Source: Curtobacterium luteum (GTDB taxonomy: Bacteria; Actinomycetota; Actinomycetes; Actinomycetales; Microbacteriaceae). From it: a DNA stretch of 33,835 nt. Position numbers and translations under genes: made by a program. Under the pieces are notes generated by a model. It had not been told where the DNA came from. It made no database searches and saw nothing but the letters and a program-made list of their open reading frames with translations. Location of the stretch: positions 1 to 33,835 of the forward strand of contig NZ_LDQC01000051.1 in NCBI RefSeq assembly GCF_001475545.1, in the 5' to 3' direction. Below are positions 1 through 7,121 of this stretch, piece by piece. Position 1 is the first letter of the stretch; the number at the start of each line of letters is the position of its first letter.

Positions 1-57
1 GTGTTCGGGCCGGAGGACCGGGGGGATCCGTGCGGACAAGTGCTCCTTCTTCCTCAC
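1..57 (-). CDS. murE: MurE N-terminus (partial, cut by window edge)
   Basis: Nineteen codons are open from a GTG at 57-55, which overlaps the ftsI stop (GTGA). They read VRKKEHLSARIPPVLRPEH. The LRPEH motif followed by a proline-rich stretch is typical, from memory, of the extreme N-terminus of actinobacterial UDP-MurNAc-tripeptide synthetase, the gene that normally follows ftsI in the dcw cluster. A TTG eight codons in is an alternative start. MurE adds the third amino acid of the peptidoglycan stem peptide in the cytoplasm. Its catalytic domains lie outside the window, so the call rests on position and this short motif. Confidence 0.6.
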   Translation of the reverse strand, partial: MRKKEHLSARIPPVLRPEH

Positions 58-1823
58 CACGTGGACGGGTACAGCTTCGCCTCGGACGCGGAGGGGGTTA
101 CTCGGTACTTCTCGAGCACCTGGGACATGAGGGTTCGGAACGCCGGAGCCGCACCGGACGAGAACTTGCTCGTCTGCGGCTTCGTGAACGTCACCGTGAC
201 AACATACTGGGGGTCTTCCGCAGGTGCCATTCCGGCCACGGAGATGATGCGCTGGCCGCCGTAGCCCTTCGAGCCCTCGGCCACCTCGGCGGTACCGGTC
301 TTCGCGGCGACGTTGTAGCCCGAGATCGGCTGCATGCCCACAAGCGTGCCGCCCTTGACGACGCTCTGCAGCATCTTCACCGTCTGCTGGGCTGCGCTGG
401 CGGACACGACCCGCTCGGGCTGCACGTCGGGCGCGTCGATCATCTTGCCGTCGGCGGTCTGGCAGCCCTTGACGAAGTGCAGCGGGATCCGGACACCCTG
501 GTTCGCGAGCGTCTGGTAGATGCTCGCCACCTGCAGGGCCGTCGTCGAGATGCCCTGCCCGAACATCGAGTTGATGTTCGTCTGGGAGTCCCAGTCGGGG
601 GTCGAGCCGTACTGCATGCCCGGCTGGCCCGGGTAGTCGATCGCGGACTCGGGCTCGAACAGGCCGAACTTCTTCATGTAGTCGTAGCGCTGCTGCTTCG
701 TCAGGCGCTCTCCGAGCTCGGTGATGCCGACGTTCGACGAGTCCTGCAGGATGCCCGTGAGCGTGAGCTGCTCGGTCGGGTGGTACTCGGCGTCGTGGAT
801 GGTCCCGCCCCACGGGAACGTCCGCGAGTAGGGGACGGTGGTGCCGTCGGTCGGACTCGACTTGCCCTCGTTGATGAGGGCGGCGGCGATGGCGGCCTTG
901 ATCGTCGAACCGGGCTCGTACGTGTCGGTGATCGCGCGGGACCCGAAGGCACCCTTGTCGGTCGTCGCGTCCACGTCGTTGGGGTCCACGGTCGGCCAGT
1001 CCGCGATCGCGAGCACCTCGCCGGTCTTCGCGTTCGTGACCGTGGCCGTCGCGGACTGCGCCTGCAGCTGCCTGCCGGCGGACGCGATCGTCTGGTTCGC
1101 CATGTACTGCAGGTCGCTGTCGATCGTCGTCTCGAGCGTCCCGCCGTCCTTGGCCTGCTTCGTCGTCACGGTCGAGCCGGGGAGCTGCACGCCGTCCGCG
1201 CCGCGCTCGTACGTCTGCGATCCGTTCACCCCGGCGAGGCACTCGTCGTACGCGTACTCGAGGCCGGCCTGGGCGCCGTCGGTGCCCAGGAAGCCCGTGA
1301 TGTTGCCGGTGGTGGCCCCGGTCGGGTACACCCTGGCGGCCTGCGGTGCGGCGTAGACCCACGGGATCTGCAGGGCGATGACGGCCTCGTAGTGCTTCAC
1401 GTCGAGGCCCTTGACCAGGTACGCGAAGTCCGACTTCGGGTCGGCCGCGATGTTCTCCCGCATGGTCTCCAGGTCACCCCCGGAGGCCTTGACGAGGGCG
1501 TTCAGCGCCGTGTCGACGCTGACGTCCTTCACCCGTGTGCCGCCGAGCTTGCCCCGGAACTCCGAGACGAGGCGCGGTGCCGTCGTGATGTTGTACCGGG
1601 TGACGCTGTCGGCGAGTTCGACGCCGTTGCGGTCGACGATCGCGCCGCGGTCCCCGTAGACCGTGACCGGGATGCTCCGCTTCGCCTCGGACGCCTTGTC
1701 GAGGTCGGCCGCCTGGACGACCTGGATGTCGACGAGCCGCACGACGAACACCGCCACGAGGGCGATCACGGCGATCATCACCACGCTGTAGCGCAGTCGT
1801 CGGTTGCGGATCGTCTTGGTCAC
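54..1823 (-). CDS. ftsI: Penicillin-binding protein 2/FtsI, septal peptidoglycan transpeptidase
   Basis: A class B penicillin-binding protein of 589 residues that cross-links septal peptidoglycan outside the membrane as partner of FtsW. Residues 1-10 are basic and one transmembrane helix spans about 11-30. The PBP dimerisation region follows (about 50-230). The transpeptidase domain shows all three active-site motifs: STIK with the acylated serine at 306, SSN at 362-364 and KTGT from 508. No PASTA domain follows, and the length is normal for this group. The start is a GTG at 1823 with GGAAGGA about 9 nt upstream. It sits 58 nt after the ftsL-like gene and overlaps murE by 4 nt, so it is probably co-transcribed from the mraZ promoter. 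Confidence 0.96.
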   Translation of the reverse strand: MTKTIRNRRLRYSVVMIAVIALVAVFVVRLVDIQVVQAADLDKASEAKRSIPVTVYGDRGAIVDRNGVELADSVTRYNITTAPRLVSEFRGKLGGTRVKDVSVDTALNALVKASGGDLETMRENIAADPKSDFAYLVKGLDVKHYEAVIALQIPWVYAAPQAARVYPTGATTGNITGFLGTDGAQAGLEYAYDECLAGVNGSQTYERGADGVQLPGSTVTTKQAKDGGTLETTIDSDLQYMANQTIASAGRQLQAQSATATVTNAKTGEVLAIADWPTVDPNDVDATTDKGAFGSRAITDTYEPGSTIKAAIAAALINEGKSSPTDGTTVPYSRTFPWGGTIHDAEYHPTEQLTLTGILQDSSNVGITELGERLTKQQRYDYMKKFGLFEPESAIDYPGQPGMQYGSTPDWDSQTNINSMFGQGISTTALQVASIYQTLANQGVRIPLHFVKGCQTADGKMIDAPDVQPERVVSASAAQQTVKMLQSVVKGGTLVGMQPISGYNVAAKTGTAEVAEGSKGYGGQRIISVAGMAPAEDPQYVVTVTFTKPQTSKFSSGAAPAFRTLMSQVLEKYRVTPSASEAKLYPSTW

Positions 1824-1881
1824 GCGGCGCGGTCCTTCCCGGTGGTGGCGGTCCCGGTGGTGGCGGGCACCAGCCCCACGG

Positions 1882-2559
1882 TCACCGGGTGGTGGGGGCC
1901 TGGAGCTGGTTCGGGTCGGACTCTACGGACGACTTCGGGGATGCCCCGTCCGACGCGCTGGCGCCGCCGGTCTTCTCAGCGTCGGTTGCGTCCTTGCTCG
2001 TGGCGGCGGAGCTCGTCGAGTCCTTGCTCGTCGTGTCGCCCTCTTCCGCCGCGGCCTTCTCCGTCCCCTTGTCCTTGGTGACGAGCGGCACGTCCTGCAG
2101 CAGGGAGTTCGGCACGAGGTTCTCGGTCGCCGCCGTGGCCTGGTCCGCCTTCGCCGGCGTCGGCGTGCCGTACACGCGCCCGGTCTTCGGGTCGAGGTAC
2201 ACCGGCGTCGAGTTCGCGATCATCCCGAGGCCCTGCGCGTTCCGCGCGAGGTTCTGCGGCGAGTCGAGCACGCGGAGCTCCTCGGAGAGCGACTGCTGCG
2301 TCCTGGTGAGCTTGGTCTGCTCGGCGTCGAGCGAGTTGAGCGTGTAGGCCCCCTGGCTGAGCACCATGCTGATCCCGAGCTGCGCCAGGAGCAGGACGCC
2401 GAGCGCCGAGACGGCCACGATCGCGTACGCGATCCGCGGACGGGCACGACGCTGCGCCTTGCTCGGCGCGACCTCGACGAGTTCGGGCCGGTCCCGGTGG
2501 TCCGGCCGGGGCGTGCGGGACGGGACGACGGGGTCGACGAGTGCGAGGTTCGTGCTCAT
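1882..2559 (-). CDS. ftsL: FtsL-like bitopic septum-formation protein
   Basis: A 225-residue protein lying between rsmH and ftsI, the usual place of FtsL. A basic cytoplasmic tail of about 42 residues precedes one transmembrane helix (about 43-66). A heptad-like segment (about 68-105, with the LDAEQTKLTRTQQSLSEEL stretch) resembles the FtsL/DivIC coiled coil. The last 90 residues are a low-complexity, probably disordered Ser/Thr/Ala/Asp tail, longer than in E. coli FtsL and common in actinobacterial homologues. FtsL acts in the divisome with FtsB and FtsQ to activate FtsWI. The ATG lies 1 nt after the rsmH stop, implying translational coupling. Sequence conservation is low in this family, so the name rests on topology and context. 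Confidence 0.8.
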   Translation of the reverse strand: MSTNLALVDPVVPSRTPRPDHRDRPELVEVAPSKAQRRARPRIAYAIVAVSALGVLLLAQLGISMVLSQGAYTLNSLDAEQTKLTRTQQSLSEELRVLDSPQNLARNAQGLGMIANSTPVYLDPKTGRVYGTPTPAKADQATAATENLVPNSLLQDVPLVTKDKGTEKAAAEEGDTTSKDSTSSAATSKDATDAEKTGGASASDGASPKSSVESDPNQLQAPTTR

Positions 2560-2560
2560 G

Positions 2561-3535
2561 TCACTTCCGGATCCGTTCGGCCGCGCGCAGGCGCACGGGG
2601 ATGGCTCGGGGGTTGGCGGCGCGTTCGGCGTCGTCGGCCAGTTCGGCGCCCTTGACGACCAGTTGGAAGGTGGGACGGTGCTCGGGCAGCTCGACGGGGA
2701 GGCCCGCGGGGGCGCTCGACGTGGTGCGTGCCGCGAGTTCGCGCTTGACCATGCGGTCCTCGAGGGACTGGTACGACTCGACGACGATCCGGCCTCCGAC
2801 GGCGATGGCGTCGAGTGCTGCCGGGATCGCCCGCTCGAGCACGCTGAGCTCGGCGTTCACCTCGATGCGCAGTGCCTGGAACACGCGCTTGGCGGGGTGC
2901 CCCTGGCGCTGGACGGCCACCGGCGTGGCGTCGTGGAGCACCTGCACGAGGTCGCCGGACATCTCGAACGGCTTCGTCGCACGACGCTCGACGATCGCCC
3001 GGGCGTACCGGCCGGCGAGCTTCTCCTCGCCGTAGCGCTGGAAGATGCGTCGGAGCTCACCCTCGTCGTACGTCGCGAGGACGTCGGCCGCGGTCTGCCC
3101 CTCGGTCCGGTCCATGCGCATGTCGAGGGGGGCGTCCTGGCTGTAGGCGAAGCCGCGCTCGGCCCGGTCGAGCTGCAGCGAGCTGACGCCGAGGTCGAAC
3201 AGCACACCGTCGACCTCGTCGAAGCCCTCGCCCGCGATCGCCTCCGCGATGCCGTCGTACACGGTGTGCACGAGGCGCACGCGGTCACCGAAGCGGGCGA
3301 GCCGCTCCCCCGCGATCGCGAGGGCGTCGGTGTCGCGGTCGAGGCCGATGACGGTGAGCTCCGGGAAGCGCTCGAGCAGTCCCTCGGAGTGCCCGCCCAT
3401 GCCGAGCGTCGCGTCGACCACGACCTTGCCGGGGCCCTCGAGCGTCGGCGTGAACAGCTCGACGATGCGCTCGAGCATCACCGGCGTGTGCGGGAAGCGC
3501 TCCCGCTGCTGGTTCGGTTCGTTGTCGTCGGCCAT
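2561..3535 (-). CDS. rsmH: 16S rRNA (cytosine(1402)-N(4))-methyltransferase RsmH
   Basis: RsmH (MraW) N4-methylates C1402 in the 16S rRNA P site using S-adenosylmethionine. The 324-residue protein begins [25 protein letters not shown] is the conserved opening, [10 protein letters not shown] is the SAM-binding loop, and FDLGVSS and the [17 protein letters not shown] region are family signatures. The ATG at 3535 was chosen because AGGGG lies 6 nt upstream and the length fits; an in-frame ATG at 3577 would add 14 atypical residues without a clear ribosome site. It is the second gene of the dcw operon, separated from mraZ by about 106 nt holding an inverted repeat, and its stop is 1 nt from the ftsL-like start. 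Confidence 0.96.
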   Translation of the reverse strand: MADDNEPNQQRERFPHTPVMLERIVELFTPTLEGPGKVVVDATLGMGGHSEGLLERFPELTVIGLDRDTDALAIAGERLARFGDRVRLVHTVYDGIAEAIAGEGFDEVDGVLFDLGVSSLQLDRAERGFAYSQDAPLDMRMDRTEGQTAADVLATYDEGELRRIFQRYGEEKLAGRYARAIVERRATKPFEMSGDLVQVLHDATPVAVQRQGHPAKRVFQALRIEVNAELSVLERAIPAALDAIAVGGRIVVESYQSLEDRMVKRELAARTTSSAPAGLPVELPEHRPTFQLVVKGAELADDAERAANPRAIPVRLRAAERIRK

Positions 3536-3585
3536 GTCAGCCCCTGTGCCTTCCGGGCCGCGGGTCCGGATCCCCATCCATGCGA

Positions 3586-3611
3586 CCTGACGTCGGGGAA
3601 GTGACGTCAGG
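3586..3611. promoter_or_regulatory. Perfect 9-bp inverted repeat between mraZ and rsmH
   Basis: CCTGACGTC at 3586-3594 is matched exactly by GACGTCAGG at 3603-3611, with an 8-nt loop. Each arm also contains the palindrome GACGTC. No T-run follows on the minus strand, so a strong intrinsic terminator is unlikely. It could be an mRNA processing or attenuating hairpin within the mraZ-rsmH transcript, or a protein-binding dyad. Confidence 0.5.
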
Positions 3612-3641
3612 GCACCACGGCTGGGAGTCCCGATCCGCGGA

Positions 3642-4073
3642 TCAGAAGATCCCCGGGATCACCTCCTCGTCGTTGTCGGCGAAGCCCTCTTCGACCTCGG
3701 CGTAGTAGGCCTCCCACGCGGGGGTCGACCAGATCTCGGCACGGTCACCGGAGCCGATGACCGTCAGGTCCCGCTCGAGCCCCGCGTAGTCGCGGAGGTT
3801 CTGCGGGATCGTGACGCGGTTCTGCTTGTCGGGCTGCTCAGCACTCGCTCCGGAGAGGAACAGGCGCATGTAGTCCCGGGTGCGCTTCGAGGTCATCGGG
3901 GCGGTGCGGATGCGCTCGTGGAGTTCCTCGAACGTGTCCGCGCTGAAGACGACGACGCAGCGCTCCTGCCCGCGGGTCATCACGAGCCCGCCGGACAGCT
4001 CGTCCCGGAACTTGGCGGGGAGGATCACGCGACCCTTCTCGTCGAGCTTCGGGGCGTAGGTACCGAGCAGCAC
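3642..4073 (-). CDS. mraZ: Transcriptional regulator MraZ
   Basis: MraZ is a ring-forming AbrB/SpoVT-fold DNA-binding protein that represses the dcw operon it heads. The 143-residue product has the two expected tandem half-repeats. The first begins [20 protein letters not shown] and the second contains [18 protein letters not shown]. The GTG at 4073 was chosen because GGGGAGG ends 6 nt upstream and the length matches the family. The frame stays open to 4223 only because the region is GC-rich, and that extension lies over the candidate operator. It is the first gene of the minus-strand dcw cluster. Confidence 0.96.
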   Translation of the reverse strand: MLLGTYAPKLDEKGRVILPAKFRDELSGGLVMTRGQERCVVVFSADTFEELHERIRTAPMTSKRTRDYMRLFLSGASAEQPDKQNRVTIPQNLRDYAGLERDLTVIGSGDRAEIWSTPAWEAYYAEVEEGFADNDEEVIPGIF

Positions 4074-4090
4074 GTCGGGCCTCCCCTCCG

Positions 4091-4127
4091 CTCCACCGGA
4101 CCGTTGCGAGCCCCACTTTACTCCACT
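4091..4127 (-). promoter_or_regulatory. Candidate MraZ operator: phased GTGG(A/G)G boxes
   Basis: On the mraZ coding strand, boxes AGTGGAG (4127-4121), AGTGGGG (4117-4111) and GGTGGAG (4097-4091) recur on an exact 10-bp grid, with one degenerate position at 4101-4107. They end about 17 nt before the mraZ start. MraZ operators described elsewhere are direct repeats with the same period: TGGGN repeats in E. coli and AAAGTGG-type repeats in Mollicutes. Assignment by pattern and position only. Confidence 0.6.
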
Positions 4128-4243
4128 CCCCTCCCCCTGCCCAGGTTTCCGCGCCCGGAATCGCCGCTGTGACCCCTTCTGGGGCGGTCTTCCCCGCCGC
4201 GGATGACTGTCCGACGAGGCCACAAGCCCGCAGATCCGCGGAT

Positions 4244-4278
4244 GTGGAGCGCAGTGGAGGGCGTGGAGGAAAGTGGAG
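4244..4278 (+). promoter_or_regulatory. Second GTGGAG array, opposite orientation
   Basis: Four perfect GTGGAG boxes lie on the plus strand at 4244, 4254, 4263 and 4273 (spacing 10, 9, 10). They sit about 170-205 nt upstream of mraZ and point away from it, the reverse of the promoter-proximal array. They could be a second MraZ operator allowing looping, or serve an unseen plus-strand transcript. Confidence 0.5.
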
Positions 4279-4395
4279 GACTTTCAGAGCCGAGTGGCGG
4301 CCTGGAGGCGCGGCGCGCCCCCGCCACGCCGCTCACCTCCGCTGCGCGGTCACCCCACCGCCGCTCCCCTCGGCCGGACGGGGGCGCGTCGCCTC

Positions 4396-4493
4396 CGCGT
4401 CGGCCTCGCGCTGGTCGCAGGACGTGCCGCTCACCTCCGCGTCGGCACCGCGTCGGCCTCGCGCTGGTTGCAGGACGTGCCGCTCACCTCCGC
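4396..4493. repeat. Two 45-bp direct repeats carrying the dispersed 28-nt core
   Basis: Units at 4396-4440 and 4449-4493 match at 44 of 45 positions. Each ends in a core (4413-4440 and 4466-4493) that begins GGTCGCAGGACGTGCCGC, with one C-to-T change in the second. Near-identical cores recur at 21654-21996 and 28707. The rest of 4280-4640 is GC-rich with no gene I can support. It includes short GCGACCACGGCGCGCCGCAC-like duplications near 4512-4562. Confidence 0.75.
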
Positions 4494-4648
4494 GGCGCCC
4501 GACACTTCTCGCGACCACGGCGCGCCGCACACGGCACGTCGTGCGACCACGGCGCGCCGCACACCGCACACCCGGTTCGTCCGCGCCGGCTGGCTACGAT
4601 CCCCGGCGGGAGCCGGCGTCAGATTGGACCCCGGCGTCCCACCCGTCA

Positions 4649-4738
4649 CCGAGGTTCCGGGACTCGCCGTGCGACCGGCGCCGAGGTTCCACACACCGAG
4701 GCAGGCGCGTTCGACGGGCCAGGATTCCGGAACCTCGG
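4649..4738. repeat. 12-bp inverted repeat
   Basis: CCGAGGTTCCGG at 4649-4660 is matched by CCGGAACCTCGG at 4727-4738, with a 66-nt loop. A third partial direct copy, CCGAGGTTCC, lies at 4681-4690. The role is unknown. Confidence 0.6.
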
Positions 4739-4741
4739 GCC

Positions 4742-4790
4742 CAGCGCCGAGCGTCGAGCGTCCAGCGCCGAGCGCCGAGCGCCGAGCGCC
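4742..4790. repeat. Heptamer minisatellite, seven copies
   Basis: Seven contiguous 7-bp units fill 49 bp: CAGCGCC, GAGCGTC, GAGCGTC, CAGCGCC, then GAGCGCC three times. They lie 3' of the DUF3040 gene, just beyond its terminator. A 7-bp period is prone to replication slippage. Confidence 0.7.
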
Positions 4791-4810
4791 ACTGCCCCCG
4801 GACACACGAA

Positions 4811-4840
4811 ACGGGGCCGGTCCCGGAGGACCGACCCCGT
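4811..4840 (-). terminator. Intrinsic-type terminator after DUF3040
   Basis: Arms ACGGGGCCGGTCC (4811-4823) and GGACCGACCCCGT (4828-4840) pair over 13 positions with one mismatch and a 4-nt loop. The hairpin lies 25 nt beyond the DUF3040 stop. There is no T-tract, as is common in high-GC actinobacteria. Confidence 0.7.
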
Positions 4841-4865
4841 GGAGGATCGTGGAGGAGTTGCGGAG

Positions 4866-5258
4866 CTACTGCCCCTGCTCGTTGCGCTTGTCCCAGCGCT
4901 CGTTCATGCGGTCCATGAAGGACCCGCCGGACGACGACCGCTTCGAGCCTGACGACCCGCCGGACCTCGGCGCCCGCCCCGGCTTCGCCCCGGGAGCCCG
5001 CATGCCCGGCCGCAGCGCGAACAACACGCCGGCGAGCATGATCACGAACCCGAGGATCCCGATGAGCGGCTGGCGGAGGACCAGTCCGACGATGACGACC
5101 GCGACGCCCGCGAGTGCACCGAGCACCCCGAGCGCGATCGACGTGTAGGTCGGACGACCCTGGCGCCGCGTGACGCGCGCGACGAAGTCGGAGTCGTTCT
5201 GATAGAGGCTGCGCTCCATCTCTTCGAGGAGTCGCTGCTCTTGCTCCGAGAGTGGCAT
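4866..5258 (-). CDS. DUF3040 small membrane protein
   Basis: A 130-residue protein beginning MPLSEQEQRLLEEMERSLYQ, the hallmark of the actinobacterial DUF3040 family. The N-terminal 30 residues are an amphipathic helix. Two transmembrane helices follow (about 41-61 and 64-82). The tail is basic and rich in Ser/Gly, ending MDRMNERWDKRNEQGQ. The molecular function is unknown. The family is commonly found between the dcw cluster and the polyprenyl synthase, as here. An AGGGA element about 7 nt before the ATG supports the start. It appears to be a single-gene unit with its own promoter and terminator. Confidence 0.92.
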   Translation of the reverse strand: MPLSEQEQRLLEEMERSLYQNDSDFVARVTRRQGRPTYTSIALGVLGALAGVAVVIVGLVLRQPLIGILGFVIMLAGVLFALRPGMRAPGAKPGRAPRSGGSSGSKRSSSGGSFMDRMNERWDKRNEQGQ

Positions 5259-5305
5259 CTGTGTTCCCTCTGTTCCTGGGATCGACGCAAGGTCTTGGTC
5301 GGCCG

Positions 5306-5311
5306 ATTCTA
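5306..5311 (-). promoter_or_regulatory. Candidate -10 element for the DUF3040 gene
   Basis: TAGAAT on the minus strand, about 48 nt before the DUF3040 ATG in the 83-bp divergent region. No convincing -35 is seen. An isolated AGTGGAG box (5329-5323, minus) lies upstream of it, matching the mraZ boxes, but one copy may be chance. Confidence 0.35.
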
Positions 5312-5341
5312 CGTCCCGACCACTCCACTAGGGTAGGGAGT

Positions 5342-6460
5342 GTGGCTGAGAGTACGCGATTAGTGGACCTCGTTTCCGCACGGATCGGACGGGCCCTCGA
5401 CGAGCAACGTGAACGGCTCCTCGCGATCAGCCCAGACCTCGCTCCGTTCGACGAGTACGCGCGGGACCTCCTGTCCGGCGGCAAGCGGTTCCGGGCCCTG
5501 TTCTGCTACTGGGGGTGGCAGTCGGTGGCCGGGCGTTCCGGGTCGTTCGACCCCCTCGCGGAGGGCTCCCGCCAGACCACGGCCGAGGCCGTCGTCACCG
5601 TCGCCGCCGCGCTCGAGGTGTTCCACGCCGCCGCGCTCGTGCACGACGACATCATGGACCGCTCGGACACCCGTCGCGGGCTCCCCGCGGTGCACCGCCG
5701 GTTCGAGGCGCTCCACCGGGACTCGGGGTTCACCGGCGACCGCGCGCAGTACGGCACGAACTCGGCGCTGCTGCTCGGCGACCTGCTGCTCTCCCTGAGC
5801 GACGCGGTCTTCGACGAGGGCCTCGCGCTCCTCGACCCCGCCCGCGCCCGGATCGTCCGGCAGGAGTTCCACGCCATGCGGCTCGACGTCACGGCGGGGC
5901 AGTACCTCGACGTGCACGAGGAGACCGCGTGGCCGGCGATCGACGAGGGTGAGCACCTCCTCCGGGCGCAGCGCGTCATCGTCTTCAAGTCGGCGAAGTA
6001 CTCGGTCGAGGCCCCGCTCGTCATCGGCGCCCTGGTGGCCGGCGCGAGCGAGTCGCAGCTCGAGGGCCTCCGCTCCTTCGGCCTGCCCCTCGGCGTGGCG
6101 TACCAGCTCCGCGACGACATGCTCGGCGTCTTCGGCGACCCCGAGGTCACCGGCAAGCCCGCCGGCGACGACCTCCGCGAGGGCAAGCGCACCGTCCTCA
6201 TCGCGAGCGCGCGCAAGACCCTCCCCGCGGGCCCGCGACAGCTCCTGGACGAGCTGCTCGGCGACCCGGACCTCGACGAGGGCCAGGTGCAGATGCTCCG
6301 CGCGACCCTCACCGACTCGGGCGCCGTGGCCGCGGTCGAGCGCTCGATCGACCGTCACGTGCAGCGCGCGAAGGCCGCGTTGGACGCCGCACCGCTGACG
6401 CCGTCGGCGCGCGAGCAGCTCGCGTCGCTGGCCGACACCGTCACCCGCCGCGTCGCCTAG
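5342..6460 (+). CDS. idsA: Polyprenyl (geranylgeranyl-type) diphosphate synthase
   Basis: A trans-isoprenyl diphosphate synthase of 372 residues that condenses isopentenyl diphosphate with allylic diphosphates, supplying precursors for menaquinone, carotenoids or polyprenyl carriers. GGKRFR (about 46-51) is the diphosphate-binding region. The first aspartate-rich motif is DDIMD at 102-106, followed by DTRRG. The second is DDMLGVFGD at 258-266. GTG at 5342 was chosen because AGGG ends 8 nt upstream and the frame further upstream overlaps the divergent promoter. Product chain length cannot be told by eye. Position next to DUF3040 and the Rv2175c-like gene matches mycobacterial idsA2. Confidence 0.92.
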   Translation: MAESTRLVDLVSARIGRALDEQRERLLAISPDLAPFDEYARDLLSGGKRFRALFCYWGWQSVAGRSGSFDPLAEGSRQTTAEAVVTVAAALEVFHAAALVHDDIMDRSDTRRGLPAVHRRFEALHRDSGFTGDRAQYGTNSALLLGDLLLSLSDAVFDEGLALLDPARARIVRQEFHAMRLDVTAGQYLDVHEETAWPAIDEGEHLLRAQRVIVFKSAKYSVEAPLVIGALVAGASESQLEGLRSFGLPLGVAYQLRDDMLGVFGDPEVTGKPAGDDLREGKRTVLIASARKTLPAGPRQLLDELLGDPDLDEGQVQMLRATLTDSGAVAAVERSIDRHVQRAKAALDAAPLTPSAREQLASLADTVTRRVA

Positions 6461-6520
6461 TCGCGACCGGCGGACGGTCGTCGCGACCAGCGGACGGTCG
6501 TCGCGACCAGCGGACGGCGG
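6461..6520. repeat. 20-bp tandem repeat, three copies
   Basis: Units at 6461-6480, 6481-6500 and 6501-6520, of the form TCGCGACCAGCGGACGGTCG. The first differs at one position and the last at its final three bases. The array begins on the base after the idsA stop codon. Confidence 0.85.
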
Positions 6521-6530
6521 ATGCATCCGC

Positions 6531-6582
6531 CTGACGGACCGGAGGCTCGTGGCGGACCCGCACCGAGCCTCCAGTCCGTCAG
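6531..6582. terminator. Bidirectional terminator between idsA and the Rv2175c-like gene
   Basis: Arms CTGACGGACCGGAGGCTCG (6531-6549) and CGAGCCTCCAGTCCGTCAG (6564-6582) form a 19-bp stem with one mismatch. It separates two convergent genes. The GGAGGC element in the arm resembles the terminators at 10911, 16466 and 24194. Confidence 0.85.
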
Positions 6583-6592
6583 TGGGTCGCCA

Positions 6593-6949
6593 CTAGAGCA
6601 GCGACTGCGCGATGCGGCGCACCTCGGCCTTACGGCCGGCGCGCAGGGCGTTGATCGGCGAGTCGCCGATCGCGTCGTCGACGGCGAGCATCCAGCGCAC
6701 CGCCTCGTCGTCGGAGAAGCCGTTGTCGCCGAGCACGATGAGCGTGCCCCGCAGCTCGGGCATCGGCTCGTTGCCGTCGAGGAACTCGCTCGGGACCTTG
6801 AGGACACCGTCCACCCGCGCGGGCAACAGGGTCTTCTGCTCGAAGAGCCGGTGGATCCGGCCGGGGGTGACACCGAGCAGCTCGACGAGGTCGGGGACCG
6901 TCAGCCAGCGCTCGGAGAGGGACGCGTCATCAGTGGGTGCAGGACTCAC
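6593..6949 (-). CDS. Rv2175c-like winged-helix DNA-binding protein
   Basis: A 118-residue homologue of mycobacterial Rv2175c, recognised by ERWLTVPDLVELLGVTPGRI near the N-terminus (helix-turn-helix, about 13-45) and the conserved RKAEVRRIAQSLL end. In M. tuberculosis the protein binds DNA and is phosphorylated by the neighbouring kinase PknL on a threonine in its N-terminal tail; the tail here has one threonine at residue 6. GTG at 6949 was chosen from family length. No good Shine-Dalgarno is visible, and the frame stays open to 7084. The pknL-type kinase lies 1.7 kb away, separated by the LysM gene. Confidence 0.85.
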   Translation of the reverse strand: MSPAPTDDASLSERWLTVPDLVELLGVTPGRIHRLFEQKTLLPARVDGVLKVPSEFLDGNEPMPELRGTLIVLGDNGFSDDEAVRWMLAVDDAIGDSPINALRAGRKAEVRRIAQSLL

Positions 6950-7060
6950 ACGCCCATGTTGCCAGAGCGACGCGAGCTGCCGTGCACCCCGTTCGTCACA
7001 CGAGTCACACACGCAACATCCGACTCTCTGGTTGACTTGGGAATCAGCCCATGCGAGCGT

Positions 7061-7102
7061 TGAGCCACCTGTGAGTGCGCACACGCGCGCGTGACCGGCT
7101 CA
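7061..7102 (+). promoter_or_regulatory. Structured 5' leader before the LysM gene
   Basis: TGAGCC (7061-7066) pairs with GGCTCA (7097-7102). The enclosed alternating G/C segment (7075-7093) can fold further with G-U pairs. It ends 20 nt before the ATG, just upstream of the AGGAG ribosome site. TTGACT at 7032-7037 is a possible -35, without a clear -10. Confidence 0.3.
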
Positions 7103-7121
7103 CCGAGGACAGGAGACCACC

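Noticed and set aside
54..1823. FtsI truncated because it lacks PASTA domains
   Set aside because: All active-site motifs are present and the length is normal for FtsI/PBP2 without PASTA.
4074..4223. N-terminal extension of MraZ by 50 residues
   Set aside because: The extension covers the phased operator boxes, lacks family similarity, and the start at 4073 has a strong ribosome site.
7061..7121. c-di-AMP (ydaO-type) riboswitch before the LysM gene
   Set aside because: The leader is far too short and lacks the conserved sequence blocks.
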